Position numbers and translations under genes: made by a program. Positions 7,788 to 17,191 of a stretch of 64,000 nucleotides of DNA are shown here, piece after piece. The stretch covers positions 81,831-145,830 of the forward strand of contig CAZWBE010000001.1 in the NCBI GenBank assembly GCA_964632205.1. The letters are read 5' to 3'. This DNA comes from CALLVF01 sp964632205 (GTDB lineage Bacteria > Patescibacteriota > Microgenomatia > UBA1406 > GWC2-37-13). The number at the start of each line of letters is the position of its first letter. The stretch's first letter is position 1. The notes under the pieces are model-generated. The model was given only the letters and a program-made list of their open reading frames with translations, had not been told where the DNA came from and searched no databases.

Positions 7788-10057
7788 AGATTTTCTAACT
7801 CTTTGATTACTTCTTGATCATTTGGATTTATTTTCTCTAAAATAAATTTAAAATTTTGTTCCGCTTTTGCTTTTTGACCATATTTTTTAAGAAGCTGACC
7901 TTTTAAAAAATAGGCGTCCCGATAGTTTGGTTTTAAAGCTATTGCTTCATCTGTCATCTTAACAGATAAAAATTGAAAATCTTCTTTTTTTTCCTTTGCT
8001 TTTGATTCATCTACCATCAATGAGTAAAAAATCGCCAAAGTATAGGAAATTTTTGGATCGGTAGGAGATAGTTTTTTTGCTTTTTTTAAGGCATTAATAG
8101 CCATTTCAAGATCATTTTTCTCCAGATTAATTTGATAAAAAAGATAGTGGTTTTTTGCTTTCGTTTTCCAATATAAAACATTATTGGGCGAAGCCTCAAG
8201 GCTTTTTTGATTGTAGTATTGGGAAACCTTCATCAATTTTTGGGCCAGTTCTTTTTGATTTTGCTGGGAAGCTAAAACAGCCAAATTGGCTAATGAATAA
8301 GATAATTTATCTTCATAAACATGTTCGTATTTAAATTTTAATGCCTGGTTTAGTAAATTTACCGATAATTGATAATAGGCTGTTTTTCCATAATGATCTG
8401 CTTTAGCATACAGCGTATCAGCGTACCAATAACTAATGATAAGCCATATTAAATACAAAAAAAGCACTACCAAAGCAAAAATGTTAACCCTCTGAAATAA
8501 TGATAGCTTAATCTTATAATTATTAATTAACTTATCTTTTTTTACCAACTCAACATTGGAAGAATTTTTTACCATTAAAAAAGCCGGAATTAGGTAGAAA
8601 AATAAATTGATGGTTGTTGTTGAAAAACCAAAGAAATTGGTGACTAAAATCGTCAAATAGGCCAAAAGAAGGCTAATGATAAGAATTGATTCACTGTTTT
8701 GATGATGTTGACTCTTTATTTTTAATATTTGCCTCAAGGCGAAAAAAATCACCATTCCTATCATAATCAAATATGTTCCCAATCCAAGAGCACCGGTGGT
8801 CGCCCAATAGTTAAGATATTCGTTATGGGCTTTATTGTAAAGATAATCCCACTCCGAAGTTAGATTGTGGTCTTTTGGGCGAACAAAATAATAACTATAG
8901 GCAAAAGTTTCCGGACCTGTGCCAAAAAGTGGGTATTTTAACCCTAAATCAAGCGCTCCTCGCCAAACAATTTTGCGAATATCAAACGACTCGGTAACGG
9001 CGGAGGAATTAATGACTTGATGAGTATCAGTGCTTTCATTTGCCTGATTTTTAAGATTAATTTTTGATATATGATTTTTAATATTTGATATAGTTAAGTA
9101 TCTATCTACTTTATCAATCCCTGTCTTAAAAAAAATAATCAAAATCATTATTCCTAATGCTAAAATCAATAAACTCTTTATGCTATTTTTTCGGCGATCG
9201 TATAAAAGATAGAATTTTACGTGAAAGAAAATAAACAAAAATAAAGCCGATAAAACCGCTATGAGAGCAGAACGGGAACGGGTAAAAAGAAGGGCAGAAA
9301 AATTAAGTAATAAATATAAAAGAAGTAAAGCCGAAGAAGATATTATTTCTACCTTTTTAATATTGAATTGGCTATTTTGGTTATTGTCATCTGATATTTG
9401 AGATTTTAAATAAAAATATATACCTATAAAAAAATTGATAGCCAAATAGGCGGCCAACCAATTAGGTTGACCTAAAGTAGAAAACATTCTTTCCGCAGGT
9501 CGAAATTGTTCGGTCCAGCAATAATTGTTAAATTGACCGGTAAATAAAAGACAGCTTAAATCGTAACCAAACTTTCCCGGCAACCCCCATAAAATTACAA
9601 AGACAGAAGAAATTAATGAAATTTTAAGCAAGTTTCCCAAACTCTGCCCGTTTAAAAAGATATTAGAAACAAAACCGTAAAATAATACCAAGTAGGCTAT
9701 AATAGATAAAAGGCCACCATTAAACCGACCATAATAGCCAAAAATAGAAGTGTGTCGATCAATTGAAAAAAAAGTAGAAAGAACTTGAGAAATAAGGAAT
9801 AAAATAATAGGAATATCAAACGGAGTTTTTTTTATTATAATTTTCTTAAAAATTATCATCTTTAACAACCAAAAAAAGCCAACAAAAGCTGTTATTAAAT
9901 AAATAAAAATCATTTTATTGAACTCAAAAAGTTCAGAGGTGAAGGAAAACATTATCAAGGGGGTGATAAAAAACAAAAGAAGATATAGATAAGATAAGAT
10001 CTTGTCAGGTAAAGATAATTTTGATTTTTGATTTTTAATTTTTGATTTTTGATTCAT
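7784..10057 (-). CDS. O-antigen ligase/polymerase-like membrane protein with C-terminal TPR repeats
   Basis: About ten hydrophobic segments fill the first 550 residues, with a large extracytoplasmic loop containing GTGPETFAYSYYFVRPKDHN and KAHNEYLNYWATTGALGLG, the Wzy_C/WaaL signature region. From about residue 590 the protein is soluble with TPR-like helical pairs (ALKKAKKLSPTDPKISYTLAIFY). Family members transfer or polymerise lipid-linked glycans, and the group includes pilin O-oligosaccharyltransferases. I take the ATG at 10057; the frame runs further upstream but would be antisense to mreB. The first residues, MNQKSKIKNQKSK, come from a 7-bp tandem repeat in the DNA. Its start lies one base from the mreB start on the other strand. 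Confidence 0.8.
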   Translation of the reverse strand: MNQKSKIKNQKSKLSLPDKILSYLYLLLFFITPLIMFSFTSELFEFNKMIFIYLITAFVGFFWLLKMIIFKKIIIKKTPFDIPIILFLISQVLSTFFSIDRHTSIFGYYGRFNGGLLSIIAYLVLFYGFVSNIFLNGQSLGNLLKISLISSVFVILWGLPGKFGYDLSCLLFTGQFNNYCWTEQFRPAERMFSTLGQPNWLAAYLAINFFIGIYFYLKSQISDDNNQNSQFNIKKVEIISSSALLLLYLLLNFSALLFTRSRSALIAVLSALFLFIFFHVKFYLLYDRRKNSIKSLLILALGIMILIIFFKTGIDKVDRYLTISNIKNHISKINLKNQANESTDTHQVINSSAVTESFDIRKIVWRGALDLGLKYPLFGTGPETFAYSYYFVRPKDHNLTSEWDYLYNKAHNEYLNYWATTGALGLGTYLIMIGMVIFFALRQILKIKSQHHQNSESILIISLLLAYLTILVTNFFGFSTTTINLFFYLIPAFLMVKNSSNVELVKKDKLINNYKIKLSLFQRVNIFALVVLFLYLIWLIISYWYADTLYAKADHYGKTAYYQLSVNLLNQALKFKYEHVYEDKLSYSLANLAVLASQQNQKELAQKLMKVSQYYNQKSLEASPNNVLYWKTKAKNHYLFYQINLEKNDLEMAINALKKAKKLSPTDPKISYTLAIFYSLMVDESKAKEKKEDFQFLSVKMTDEAIALKPNYRDAYFLKGQLLKKYGQKAKAEQNFKFILEKINPNDQEVIKELENL
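10019..10052 (+). repeat. 7-bp tandem repeat (TTTTTGA/TTTTTAA)
   Basis: Four complete heptamers plus a partial one immediately inside the start of the minus-strand O-antigen-ligase-like gene and just upstream of mreB. The unit is not a multiple of three, so copy-number changes would shift the reading frame of the minus-strand gene. Confidence 0.8.
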
Positions 10058-10058
10058 T

Positions 10059-11120
10059 ATGTTTAATTTTATCCAAAAAATTAAAAAAATCCAAGTTTCC
10101 CTACTCTCTGGTATCTCAGTATATTTTGATTTGGGCACTTCAACCACAAAAATAGCTATTAAAGATAAAGGAATTATCCTCCGAGAACCAACCTACCTTG
10201 GTTACAATGCCAAAATAAAAGACTATCTCTTTTTTGGAAAGGAGGCTAAATCAATTTTAGGAAAAACTCCTGACTTTATTAAAATTATCAGACCAATAGT
10301 TGCTGGCGTAATCTCTGATTTTGACGCCGAAGTCTCCCTTCTTAAAAAATTTTTAAAAGAATCGGTTTATCTTTATTTCACCAACCAACCAATTAAACCA
10401 TCAATTACCGCAGTAACGGTTGTCCCCACTATTGCTACTGAAATAGAACAAAAAGCTGTGGAAGAAGCCCTTCTTAAAGCGGGAATTTCTCGGGTGTTTT
10501 TAATAGAAAAATCATTAGCGACAGCCGCCGGTTGCCAGTTAAATATTTTTTCTCATCAACCAAGTTTAATCGTTGATCTAGGAGGGGGATTAATTGAGAT
10601 TTTTATCGTTAGCGGCGGTGGAATAGTGGCTTCTAAAACTATTAAAAATGCTGGCGATAGTATGAATAGAATTATATACAACTATGTTTACTTAAAATAT
10701 GGATTGATCTTAGGTGAAAATACTTGTGAGACATTAAAAATTGACCTTTTAAATTTTAATCATCTAGAAAAAACTGTTACCATCAGGGGAAAATCTCTAG
10801 AAACAGGCTTGCCAAAATCTGTTAGAATCAAAACTTCTGATGTTAAAGAAGCGCTGCTTAACAATTTCAATCAGATTCTCGATGGAATAAAAGAATTGAT
10901 TGAAACCTCACCACCGGAAATATTAGATGAATTGCTAGAAAAGGGAGTGATTCTAACTGGCGGATTAGCCAATGTAAAAGGAATTGATAAGTTTTTTGCT
11001 AATGAACTTAAAATTAACGTCTTCTGTGCTGAAAACCCTCAAGAAACCACTATAAACGGCTTAATAAAAATTAGCTCTAACTTTGACAATATACTAAAAT
11101 TAGCAATTCGCAACTATTGA
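10059..11120 (+). CDS. mreB: Rod-shape-determining protein MreB-like
   Basis: Actin-fold ATPase: phosphate-1 motif DLGTSTTKI at residues 24-32, KGIILREPTYLGY as in MreB (KGIVLNEPS), phosphate-2 loop LIVDLGGGLIEIFI, and the adenosine motif GVILTGGLANVKGI near residue 300. Length of 353 is normal. The N-terminal MFNFIQKIKKIQVSLL could be the amphipathic membrane-binding helix. MreB filaments guide cell-wall synthesis. The sequence is divergent, so a specialised MreB-like role is possible. Start codons of this gene and of the divergent ligase-like gene are one base apart, so its promoter must lie in the other gene's coding sequence. Its TGA stop is part of the rRNA promoter. Confidence 0.85.
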   Translation: MFNFIQKIKKIQVSLLSGISVYFDLGTSTTKIAIKDKGIILREPTYLGYNAKIKDYLFFGKEAKSILGKTPDFIKIIRPIVAGVISDFDAEVSLLKKFLKESVYLYFTNQPIKPSITAVTVVPTIATEIEQKAVEEALLKAGISRVFLIEKSLATAAGCQLNIFSHQPSLIVDLGGGLIEIFIVSGGGIVASKTIKNAGDSMNRIIYNYVYLKYGLILGENTCETLKIDLLNFNHLEKTVTIRGKSLETGLPKSVRIKTSDVKEALLNNFNQILDGIKELIETSPPEILDELLEKGVILTGGLANVKGIDKFFANELKINVFCAENPQETTINGLIKISSNFDNILKLAIRNY

Positions 11121-11145
11121 CATTGTTAATAAATTTATATAAAAT
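11117..11145 (+). promoter_or_regulatory. Probable 16S rRNA promoter
   Basis: TTGACA at 11117-11122, a 17-base spacer and TAAAAT at 11140-11145. The -35 box overlaps the mreB stop codon TGA (11118-11120). The transcript would begin near 11152 and carry the processing stem arm before the mature 16S. Confidence 0.6.
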
Positions 11146-11200
11146 TAACCTACTTCTAAATAATTGAAATCTGCACCTTGAAAAATCGGTTTAACTTTTA

Positions 11201-11225
11201 TTTAGTCTTAGTAAACGGGTTAGGA
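11201..11225 (+). repeat. 5' arm of 16S rRNA precursor processing stem
   Basis: This 25-base arm is the reverse complement, apart from one bulged base, of 12750-12773. Together they bracket the 16S gene and would form a long duplex, the classic RNase III substrate in pre-16S RNA. Confidence 0.85.
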
Positions 11226-11239
11226 ATTTAAACTTTTTT

Positions 11240-12743
<1,504 letters not shown>

Positions 12744-12749
12744 TTTTTT

Positions 12750-12773
12750 TCCTAACCCGTTTACTAGACTAAA
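12750..12773 (+). repeat. 3' arm of 16S rRNA precursor processing stem
   Basis: Pairs with 11201-11225 with a single bulge. It closes the stem around the 16S gene and lies directly against the stop codon of the convergent gene at 12775. Confidence 0.85.
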
Positions 12774-12774
12774 T

Positions 12775-13578
12775 TTATTTTTTTATGATTATCTCCATGC
12801 CTGGTTGAGGATTATTAAATTCAAAAGCACCAGTTTTAAACTCAGTAGTGGTAAGATGCCTCCAAACAGAAATTTCTAAGTAAGGATTGTCTTTATGACC
12901 CGATGATCCAGGATAAATTACTAATTCACCCACTTCTCCTTCAAATAAACCATCAACATATCTGGCTTTTTTTTCAATCTTATTAATGACCACTTTGACT
13001 ATTTCTCCTTTTCCATATTTTCCTTTAAAGTCTGAGGCAGTAATCGTTGTTTTGAGATTGCCAAAATTGTCAATATGACCGATGTAATATCCTTGAAGGG
13101 GGGGGATTTGATTACTACTTATCTCTTCCAATTCTAACTCATCTTCCATTTCATCCATCAAATGAGCGCAAACTCGCGAGTAAAAATCTCGGGAACGAAA
13201 CTGACTTCCCTTATCAAAACCTTGGTAAATAAAAACCTCCTCAATTTTTTCTTTGATAAGGGAAAAATTATAACCGGCATTTGGTCCTAAAAGGTAAATA
13301 CCTGTTTTTAGCTTAATAATAAAAAGGGGGGCGCCTTTCCCTTGCAGTCTCGGATCAACATTTAAAAAAATAACTGTCTCTAATGGTCTACCATATCTTT
13401 CCTCAGTTTCCACAATTTGGGAACAAAGAAAGCCAGCGTTAATCGTAGAGGGAAAGGAAACAACAAAACTGATATTAAAAGAATTAGGGTTTTTTAAAAA
13501 ACCCTCCGCCGCTGACCGAAACTCTTGACAACTAAGAGTATCTTCAGCCCAATCAGCAATGACTATCAGTTTTTTCAT
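12775..13578 (-). CDS. SAM-hydrolase-like protein (DUF62 / SAM hydroxide adenosyltransferase family), divergent
   Basis: The 267-residue protein resembles the DUF62 family, which cleaves S-adenosylmethionine to adenosine and methionine. The C-terminal domain has YYIGHIDNFGNLKTTI, matching the conserved D-x-FGNL element. The N-terminal domain is less typical: the usual VDPGVG loop reads VDPRLQGKG (about residues 75-83), and the PDNG element reads PNAG, losing the aspartate, so activity on SAM is uncertain. The start codon overlaps the stop of the upstream Nramp gene as ATGA, implying coupling. A link to metal transport is not obvious from known biology. Confidence 0.65.
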   Translation of the reverse strand: MKKLIVIADWAEDTLSCQEFRSAAEGFLKNPNSFNISFVVSFPSTINAGFLCSQIVETEERYGRPLETVIFLNVDPRLQGKGAPLFIIKLKTGIYLLGPNAGYNFSLIKEKIEEVFIYQGFDKGSQFRSRDFYSRVCAHLMDEMEDELELEEISSNQIPPLQGYYIGHIDNFGNLKTTITASDFKGKYGKGEIVKVVINKIEKKARYVDGLFEGEVGELVIYPGSSGHKDNPYLEISVWRHLTTTEFKTGAFEFNNPQPGMEIIIKK

Positions 13579-14831
13579 ATAATATTTAAAATTTTCCCTA
13601 TGAAACTGATAATAACGGCAAAAGAGATTAAAATGGCTGCTCCTCTAACAAAAATTTTTGTCAAACCAGAAGAAATATATTTTCCCATAATTTGGGGATC
13701 TTCGGAAAATTTTATTAAAAAGTAGAAAATAATTGGCAACATCGCTCCATTTAAAAAGTCAACATATAATGTCAGTTTAAAAAGAGAGGTTTGGGGGAAA
13801 AGAGCGGCCAGTAAGGCTATTAATATTTGAATTATGAAAAAACTATAAAAGTATCTTCCTCTGGTAAAAGATAAATCTAAACTTCCCTTATAACCAAAAA
13901 TCTCGGCAAAAACGTAAGCTGTTGCTAAAGGTACGATGACTAGACCTAAAATTGAAGCTCCAAATAACCCAAAAGCAAAAAAGAGATAGGCTAAATCACC
14001 AGCAAAAGGTTTAATCGCTAAAGCGGCTTTGAAACCATCTTCAACTGGTATTGAGTGGATAAAAAGAGTGTAAGTTACGGCAACCGCCATCATCCAAGAA
14101 AAAAAATTGGTGATAAAAGCTCCCAAATAAACCTCTAATCTTTCATACTTGAGATGTTGAACGTCAAGCTTTTTGTCAATAATATAGCTATGAACAAAAA
14201 ACTGACCCCAGGCGGTAATTGTCGTCCCCAAAACCGCAATTCTTGAAAACCAAAAAGTCAAATCAAAAAGATTAATTTTTTGCGGCCAAATAAAACTTTC
14301 CGTCACAGCCTCTTTCCAATCCGGCTTGGATAAGAAAGCAGAAAAAATGTATCCCACATAAAAAAATATCATAAAAAGTAGAATTCTTTGAAGTTTTCGA
14401 TAGTCAAAAAAAGTAACAAAAAATATTAAAAGGCAGCAAGTTAAAATTAAAAACAAGCGCCAGTTTAAATTAAAAAGCTCAAAGGCCGCCTTTAAACCAG
14501 AAACATTTTGCAAAACCACTCCCTGATTAACAATAAAATACAACAGAAAAATGAAAAGAGACAGTTTCACTCCATATCTCTCCCTGATTAAATCACCTAA
14601 GCCTTTTTTAGTAACAATAGCAATCCTTGCTCCTATTTCCTGTGTTATGGCCAAAAGGAATGTTTCCGGAAGGATTAAGAAGTTAGAGGCCATTCCGTAA
14701 AGAGAAGCGGCTACCGTATAAGTGGCGACACCGCCAGCATCATTATCAGCAACGGCAGTAATTACCCCCGGTCCCAAAACTAATAAAAAAATAGAAACTC
14801 TTTTTATGAAATTATTTAAATAATTTCTCAT
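13575..14831 (-). CDS. Nramp (SLC11)-family divalent metal transporter, atypical metal site
   Basis: The 418-residue protein has 11 or so membrane helices. TM1 carries ADNDAGGVATYTVA in place of the canonical DPGN, and the TM6 region reads GTTITAWGQFFVHS without the canonical MPH. Such substitutions are known from Nramp relatives outside the classical Mn/Fe group, including Nramp-related magnesium transporters. It overlaps by ATGA both the upstream PRC/MgtE-N/CBS gene and the downstream SAM-hydrolase-like gene. The upstream partner is the cytosolic sensor of a Mg channel without the channel, which supports Mg or a similar ion as substrate. Substrate assignment is inference. Confidence 0.8.
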   Translation of the reverse strand: MRNYLNNFIKRVSIFLLVLGPGVITAVADNDAGGVATYTVAASLYGMASNFLILPETFLLAITQEIGARIAIVTKKGLGDLIRERYGVKLSLFIFLLYFIVNQGVVLQNVSGLKAAFELFNLNWRLFLILTCCLLIFFVTFFDYRKLQRILLFMIFFYVGYIFSAFLSKPDWKEAVTESFIWPQKINLFDLTFWFSRIAVLGTTITAWGQFFVHSYIIDKKLDVQHLKYERLEVYLGAFITNFFSWMMAVAVTYTLFIHSIPVEDGFKAALAIKPFAGDLAYLFFAFGLFGASILGLVIVPLATAYVFAEIFGYKGSLDLSFTRGRYFYSFFIIQILIALLAALFPQTSLFKLTLYVDFLNGAMLPIIFYFLIKFSEDPQIMGKYISSGLTKIFVRGAAILISFAVIISFIGKILNII

Positions 14832-16054
14832 TTGTTAATTTTTTTTAAAAGATAATTACTTAAATCATCTATGGTGATTATCCCCACTAATTGTTTCTTT
14901 TCATTAACCACCGGTAAAGCTTGTAAATTATATTTTAACATTTTCAAAATGACTAGCTCCTCGGGGGTTGATAAGTGAACAACAATTAAATTTTGGTGCA
15001 TAAATCTTAAAACTGGTGTCTCTAAATCCTGAAGTAACAATTCATGCAAATTAAAGACGCCGATTAATTGATTTTGAGCATTTACCACATATACGGTCGT
15101 TAAAAAGGAATAATCAGCTGTTTGCTTTTTAATTAATTGAAGAACCTCTTTTACTTTTACTTCCGGGGTAACTTGTACATACTCCGTAGTCATCAGTTTT
15201 CCAACCGGTGTCTGAGAAAGATTCATTAAGTAAATAATTTCCTTTTTCTTGTCCTCAGATAAATCATTAATAATCTGGTCTCTTTTTTTTTGACTTAAAC
15301 TAAACAAAATATCTACGGCTTCATCAGGATCCAAATAGTTAATAAACTTGACTGCTTCAGCAATCTTTAATTTGTTAAAAAAAGACAATTGATAAGATAA
15401 ATTTAACTCTTTGATAATCTCAGCGGCTTTTCTTTCATCAAGAAGATTAATAATCTTTTTGGCACTATCAATATTTGTTCTTTGCAGGTAATCAGCTAAA
15501 TCCTCAGGAAGCAATCGGGAAAGCTTGCTTTCTTCGTATTTCAGCGCTACCACACCCCTTGTTAATTCCAAGGGTTGAATGTCGGCCCAAGATAGAAATC
15601 TTGACTCAATTCTAAATTTAAATAACTCAAAAAACCTAACAAAAAAATCCTCTAAACCTAATCTTCTTAATATACCTAATAATCCTACCTCAACTCCCAT
15701 TAAATATAAATTACCAGAGGCTTCTTGAATACAAACATCATTAACTCTTATTAGTTTATTACCAGCAATATCAATTATCTGTTTGTCAAGTAAATTTCTT
15801 AAAACAAATAACTCATTAGCTTCTAGATTGGTCGTTTGATAACTTTTTCTTATTTTTATTGTTAAATTTTGACTAATGTTGCTTACGAATTTATAAGGAA
15901 TGATTAAAATTTCTTTATTATCTTTTTTAATTAAAAGTTTAGTTATCTTAGGTTCAAGATGGGAAACCAAAAAAACAAAATCATCTAATTTACCAACGCG
16001 GAGACCATCTTCAGTTATTACTGGTTTATTGAAAATTTTTGAAAAGAATATCAT
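14828..16054 (-). CDS. PRC-barrel / MgtE-N / CBS-pair protein without a channel domain
   Basis: A 408-residue soluble protein. Residues 1-165 look like two PRC-barrel units (VITEDGLRVGKLDDFVF; IDIAGNKLIRVNDVCI). Residues about 180-275 are a MgtE N-terminal helical superhelix (LLPEDLADYLQ, LLDERKAAEII, LDPDEAVDILF, LSEDKKKEII). Residues about 282-405 are two CBS domains beginning VGKLMTTEYVQVTPEVKV. In MgtE channels the N and CBS domains bind Mg and gate the pore; the MgtE membrane domain is absent here. The stop overlaps the start of the Nramp gene (ATGA), so it probably regulates that transporter in trans. Confidence 0.85.
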   Translation of the reverse strand: MIFFSKIFNKPVITEDGLRVGKLDDFVFLVSHLEPKITKLLIKKDNKEILIIPYKFVSNISQNLTIKIRKSYQTTNLEANELFVLRNLLDKQIIDIAGNKLIRVNDVCIQEASGNLYLMGVEVGLLGILRRLGLEDFFVRFFELFKFRIESRFLSWADIQPLELTRGVVALKYEESKLSRLLPEDLADYLQRTNIDSAKKIINLLDERKAAEIIKELNLSYQLSFFNKLKIAEAVKFINYLDPDEAVDILFSLSQKKRDQIINDLSEDKKKEIIYLMNLSQTPVGKLMTTEYVQVTPEVKVKEVLQLIKKQTADYSFLTTVYVVNAQNQLIGVFNLHELLLQDLETPVLRFMHQNLIVVHLSTPEELVILKMLKYNLQALPVVNEKKQLVGIITIDDLSNYLLKKINK

Positions 16055-16068
16055 TAAAATAATTATAT

Positions 16069-16698
16069 TTATAAAATAAACTTCTTTTTATTTTTTATTT
16101 TTTTTAATTCTATCAAAATTTTTCGCAAGAGGGGGTTTTTTATGTAAATCTCTCCCGCTACCCAAAAACCCTTCAGAACTTCTGCGGGCACTCCCCGTAA
16201 TTGATACTCTAGGGCTTGGTGAATATTGGCTAATTTACCAATCTGAAATAAAATGTCCGAATACATTGAGGCATTTTTACTATTTTCAAAAGAATGTTCT
16301 TTCCATAATTGATAAATTTCCGGTAAATTCAGACTTTTCGCTAATTCTTTCATGAATTTCTCTTGTTCCTTTATTCTAAATTTTATTGCGTCTATTTTCT
16401 CAAATTTGTTGTGATCAATATATCTTATCGCTGTTTCTTTGGTTAGTCCTTCACTAATAGGATCGCCAAAAATCCCCTCGGCAAAATCATGAAATAAGGC
16501 CATTGCCACTAATTTTTCTCTATTTAAATTTAAAAGCGGCGCGACTACAAAACAAATCATCGCTACCCTAAAGATATGCTCAGCGACTGATTCCGGATCA
16601 GGAGTTTTCCTCTCAAGCCAACCAGATCTTTTTAACCATTTTAATTTACCCAAAAGAAAAAGATAATTAATTATCTTTTTAATTTTTATATCTTTCAC
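16069..16698 (-). CDS. HD-domain hydrolase (YfbR/HDDC2-like)
   Basis: The 209-residue protein shows the HD pattern: SVAEHIFRVAMICF (first His), LFHDFAEGIFGDP (His-Asp with the extended motif typical of YfbR/HDDC2 5'-deoxynucleotidases) and a later Asp in MYSDILFQIGKL. It likely removes phosphate from nucleoside monophosphates, but the exact substrate is not readable. Translation probably starts at GTG (16698); no in-frame ATG lies near. It sits 14 bases upstream of the MgtE-N/CBS gene and may head that operon. Confidence 0.75.
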   Translation of the reverse strand: MKDIKIKKIINYLFLLGKLKWLKRSGWLERKTPDPESVAEHIFRVAMICFVVAPLLNLNREKLVAMALFHDFAEGIFGDPISEGLTKETAIRYIDHNKFEKIDAIKFRIKEQEKFMKELAKSLNLPEIYQLWKEHSFENSKNASMYSDILFQIGKLANIHQALEYQLRGVPAEVLKGFWVAGEIYIKNPLLRKILIELKKIKNKKKFIL

Positions 16699-16845
16699 AA
16701 TAAAATCTGAAAATGAATTTTATTATTTTTATTATATTATACAATATTATACAAAAAGGGTTGAAAGAGGATAAAGAAAGTTATTTCTTTTTTATCTTAA
16801 ACGTTTGTTTTTAGCGATAAAAATTATTACTCATATTATTTTGTT

Positions 16846-16854
16846 TGCTATAAT
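16846..16854 (+). promoter_or_regulatory. Extended -10 promoter for the tRNA-Ile/tRNA-Val pair
   Basis: TGC followed by TATAAT at 16849-16854, 21 bases before the first tRNA. It predicts a start near 16861 and a short 5' leader. Confidence 0.5.
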
Positions 16855-16875
16855 TTATATAATTGTTATATACAA

Positions 16876-16947
16876 GGGCACGTAGTTTAACGGCAAAACA
16901 CTTCTCTGATAAAGAAGAGACCGATGGTTCGACTCCATCCGTGCCCA
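16876..16947 (+). tRNA. tRNA-Ile (anticodon GAT)
   Basis: A 72-base cloverleaf can be drawn: acceptor GGGCACG/CGTGCCC, D arm GTTT/AAAC, anticodon stem CTTCT/AGAAG with loop CTGATAA (anticodon GAT), T stem GATGG/CCATC with loop TTCGACT, discriminator A. The 3' CCA is not encoded. It is paired with tRNA-Val seven bases downstream. Confidence 0.95.
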
Positions 16948-16954
16948 CTCTCTT

Positions 16955-17027
16955 GGTCGCTTAGCTCAACGGTAAGAGCGTCTGATTTACATTCAGAAGG
17001 TTGGGGGTTCAAATCCCTCAGCGACCA
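16955..17027 (+). tRNA. tRNA-Val (anticodon TAC)
   Basis: A 73-base cloverleaf: acceptor GGTCGCT/AGCGACC, D stem GCTC/GAGC, anticodon stem TCTGA/TCAGA with loop TTTACAT (anticodon TAC), T stem GGGGG/CCCTC with one G-T pair, discriminator A. CCA is not encoded. Confidence 0.95.
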
Positions 17028-17191
17028 CTAATATTACTTTTTCTGCAAACACATAACCCCACTTTTTTTTCCTAATAATATTATTTTTTTACTGAGCTCT
17101 ATTTATTCTTAATAAATCTCATTATTAGATAGGTAAAAAGCTTTCCCTAAAATGAGAGACAGCCAAAATTTTAACCGAAACAAAAGAGTTA

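Noticed and set aside
10058..10147. N-terminal extension of the O-antigen-ligase-like gene
   Set aside because: The extra 30 residues are antisense to the conserved start of mreB, and the ATG at 10057 directly begins the plausible protein.
16699..17191. Integrative element at the tRNA-Ile/tRNA-Val pair
   Set aside because: No integrase, no direct repeat of a tRNA end and no change of gene style was seen nearby.
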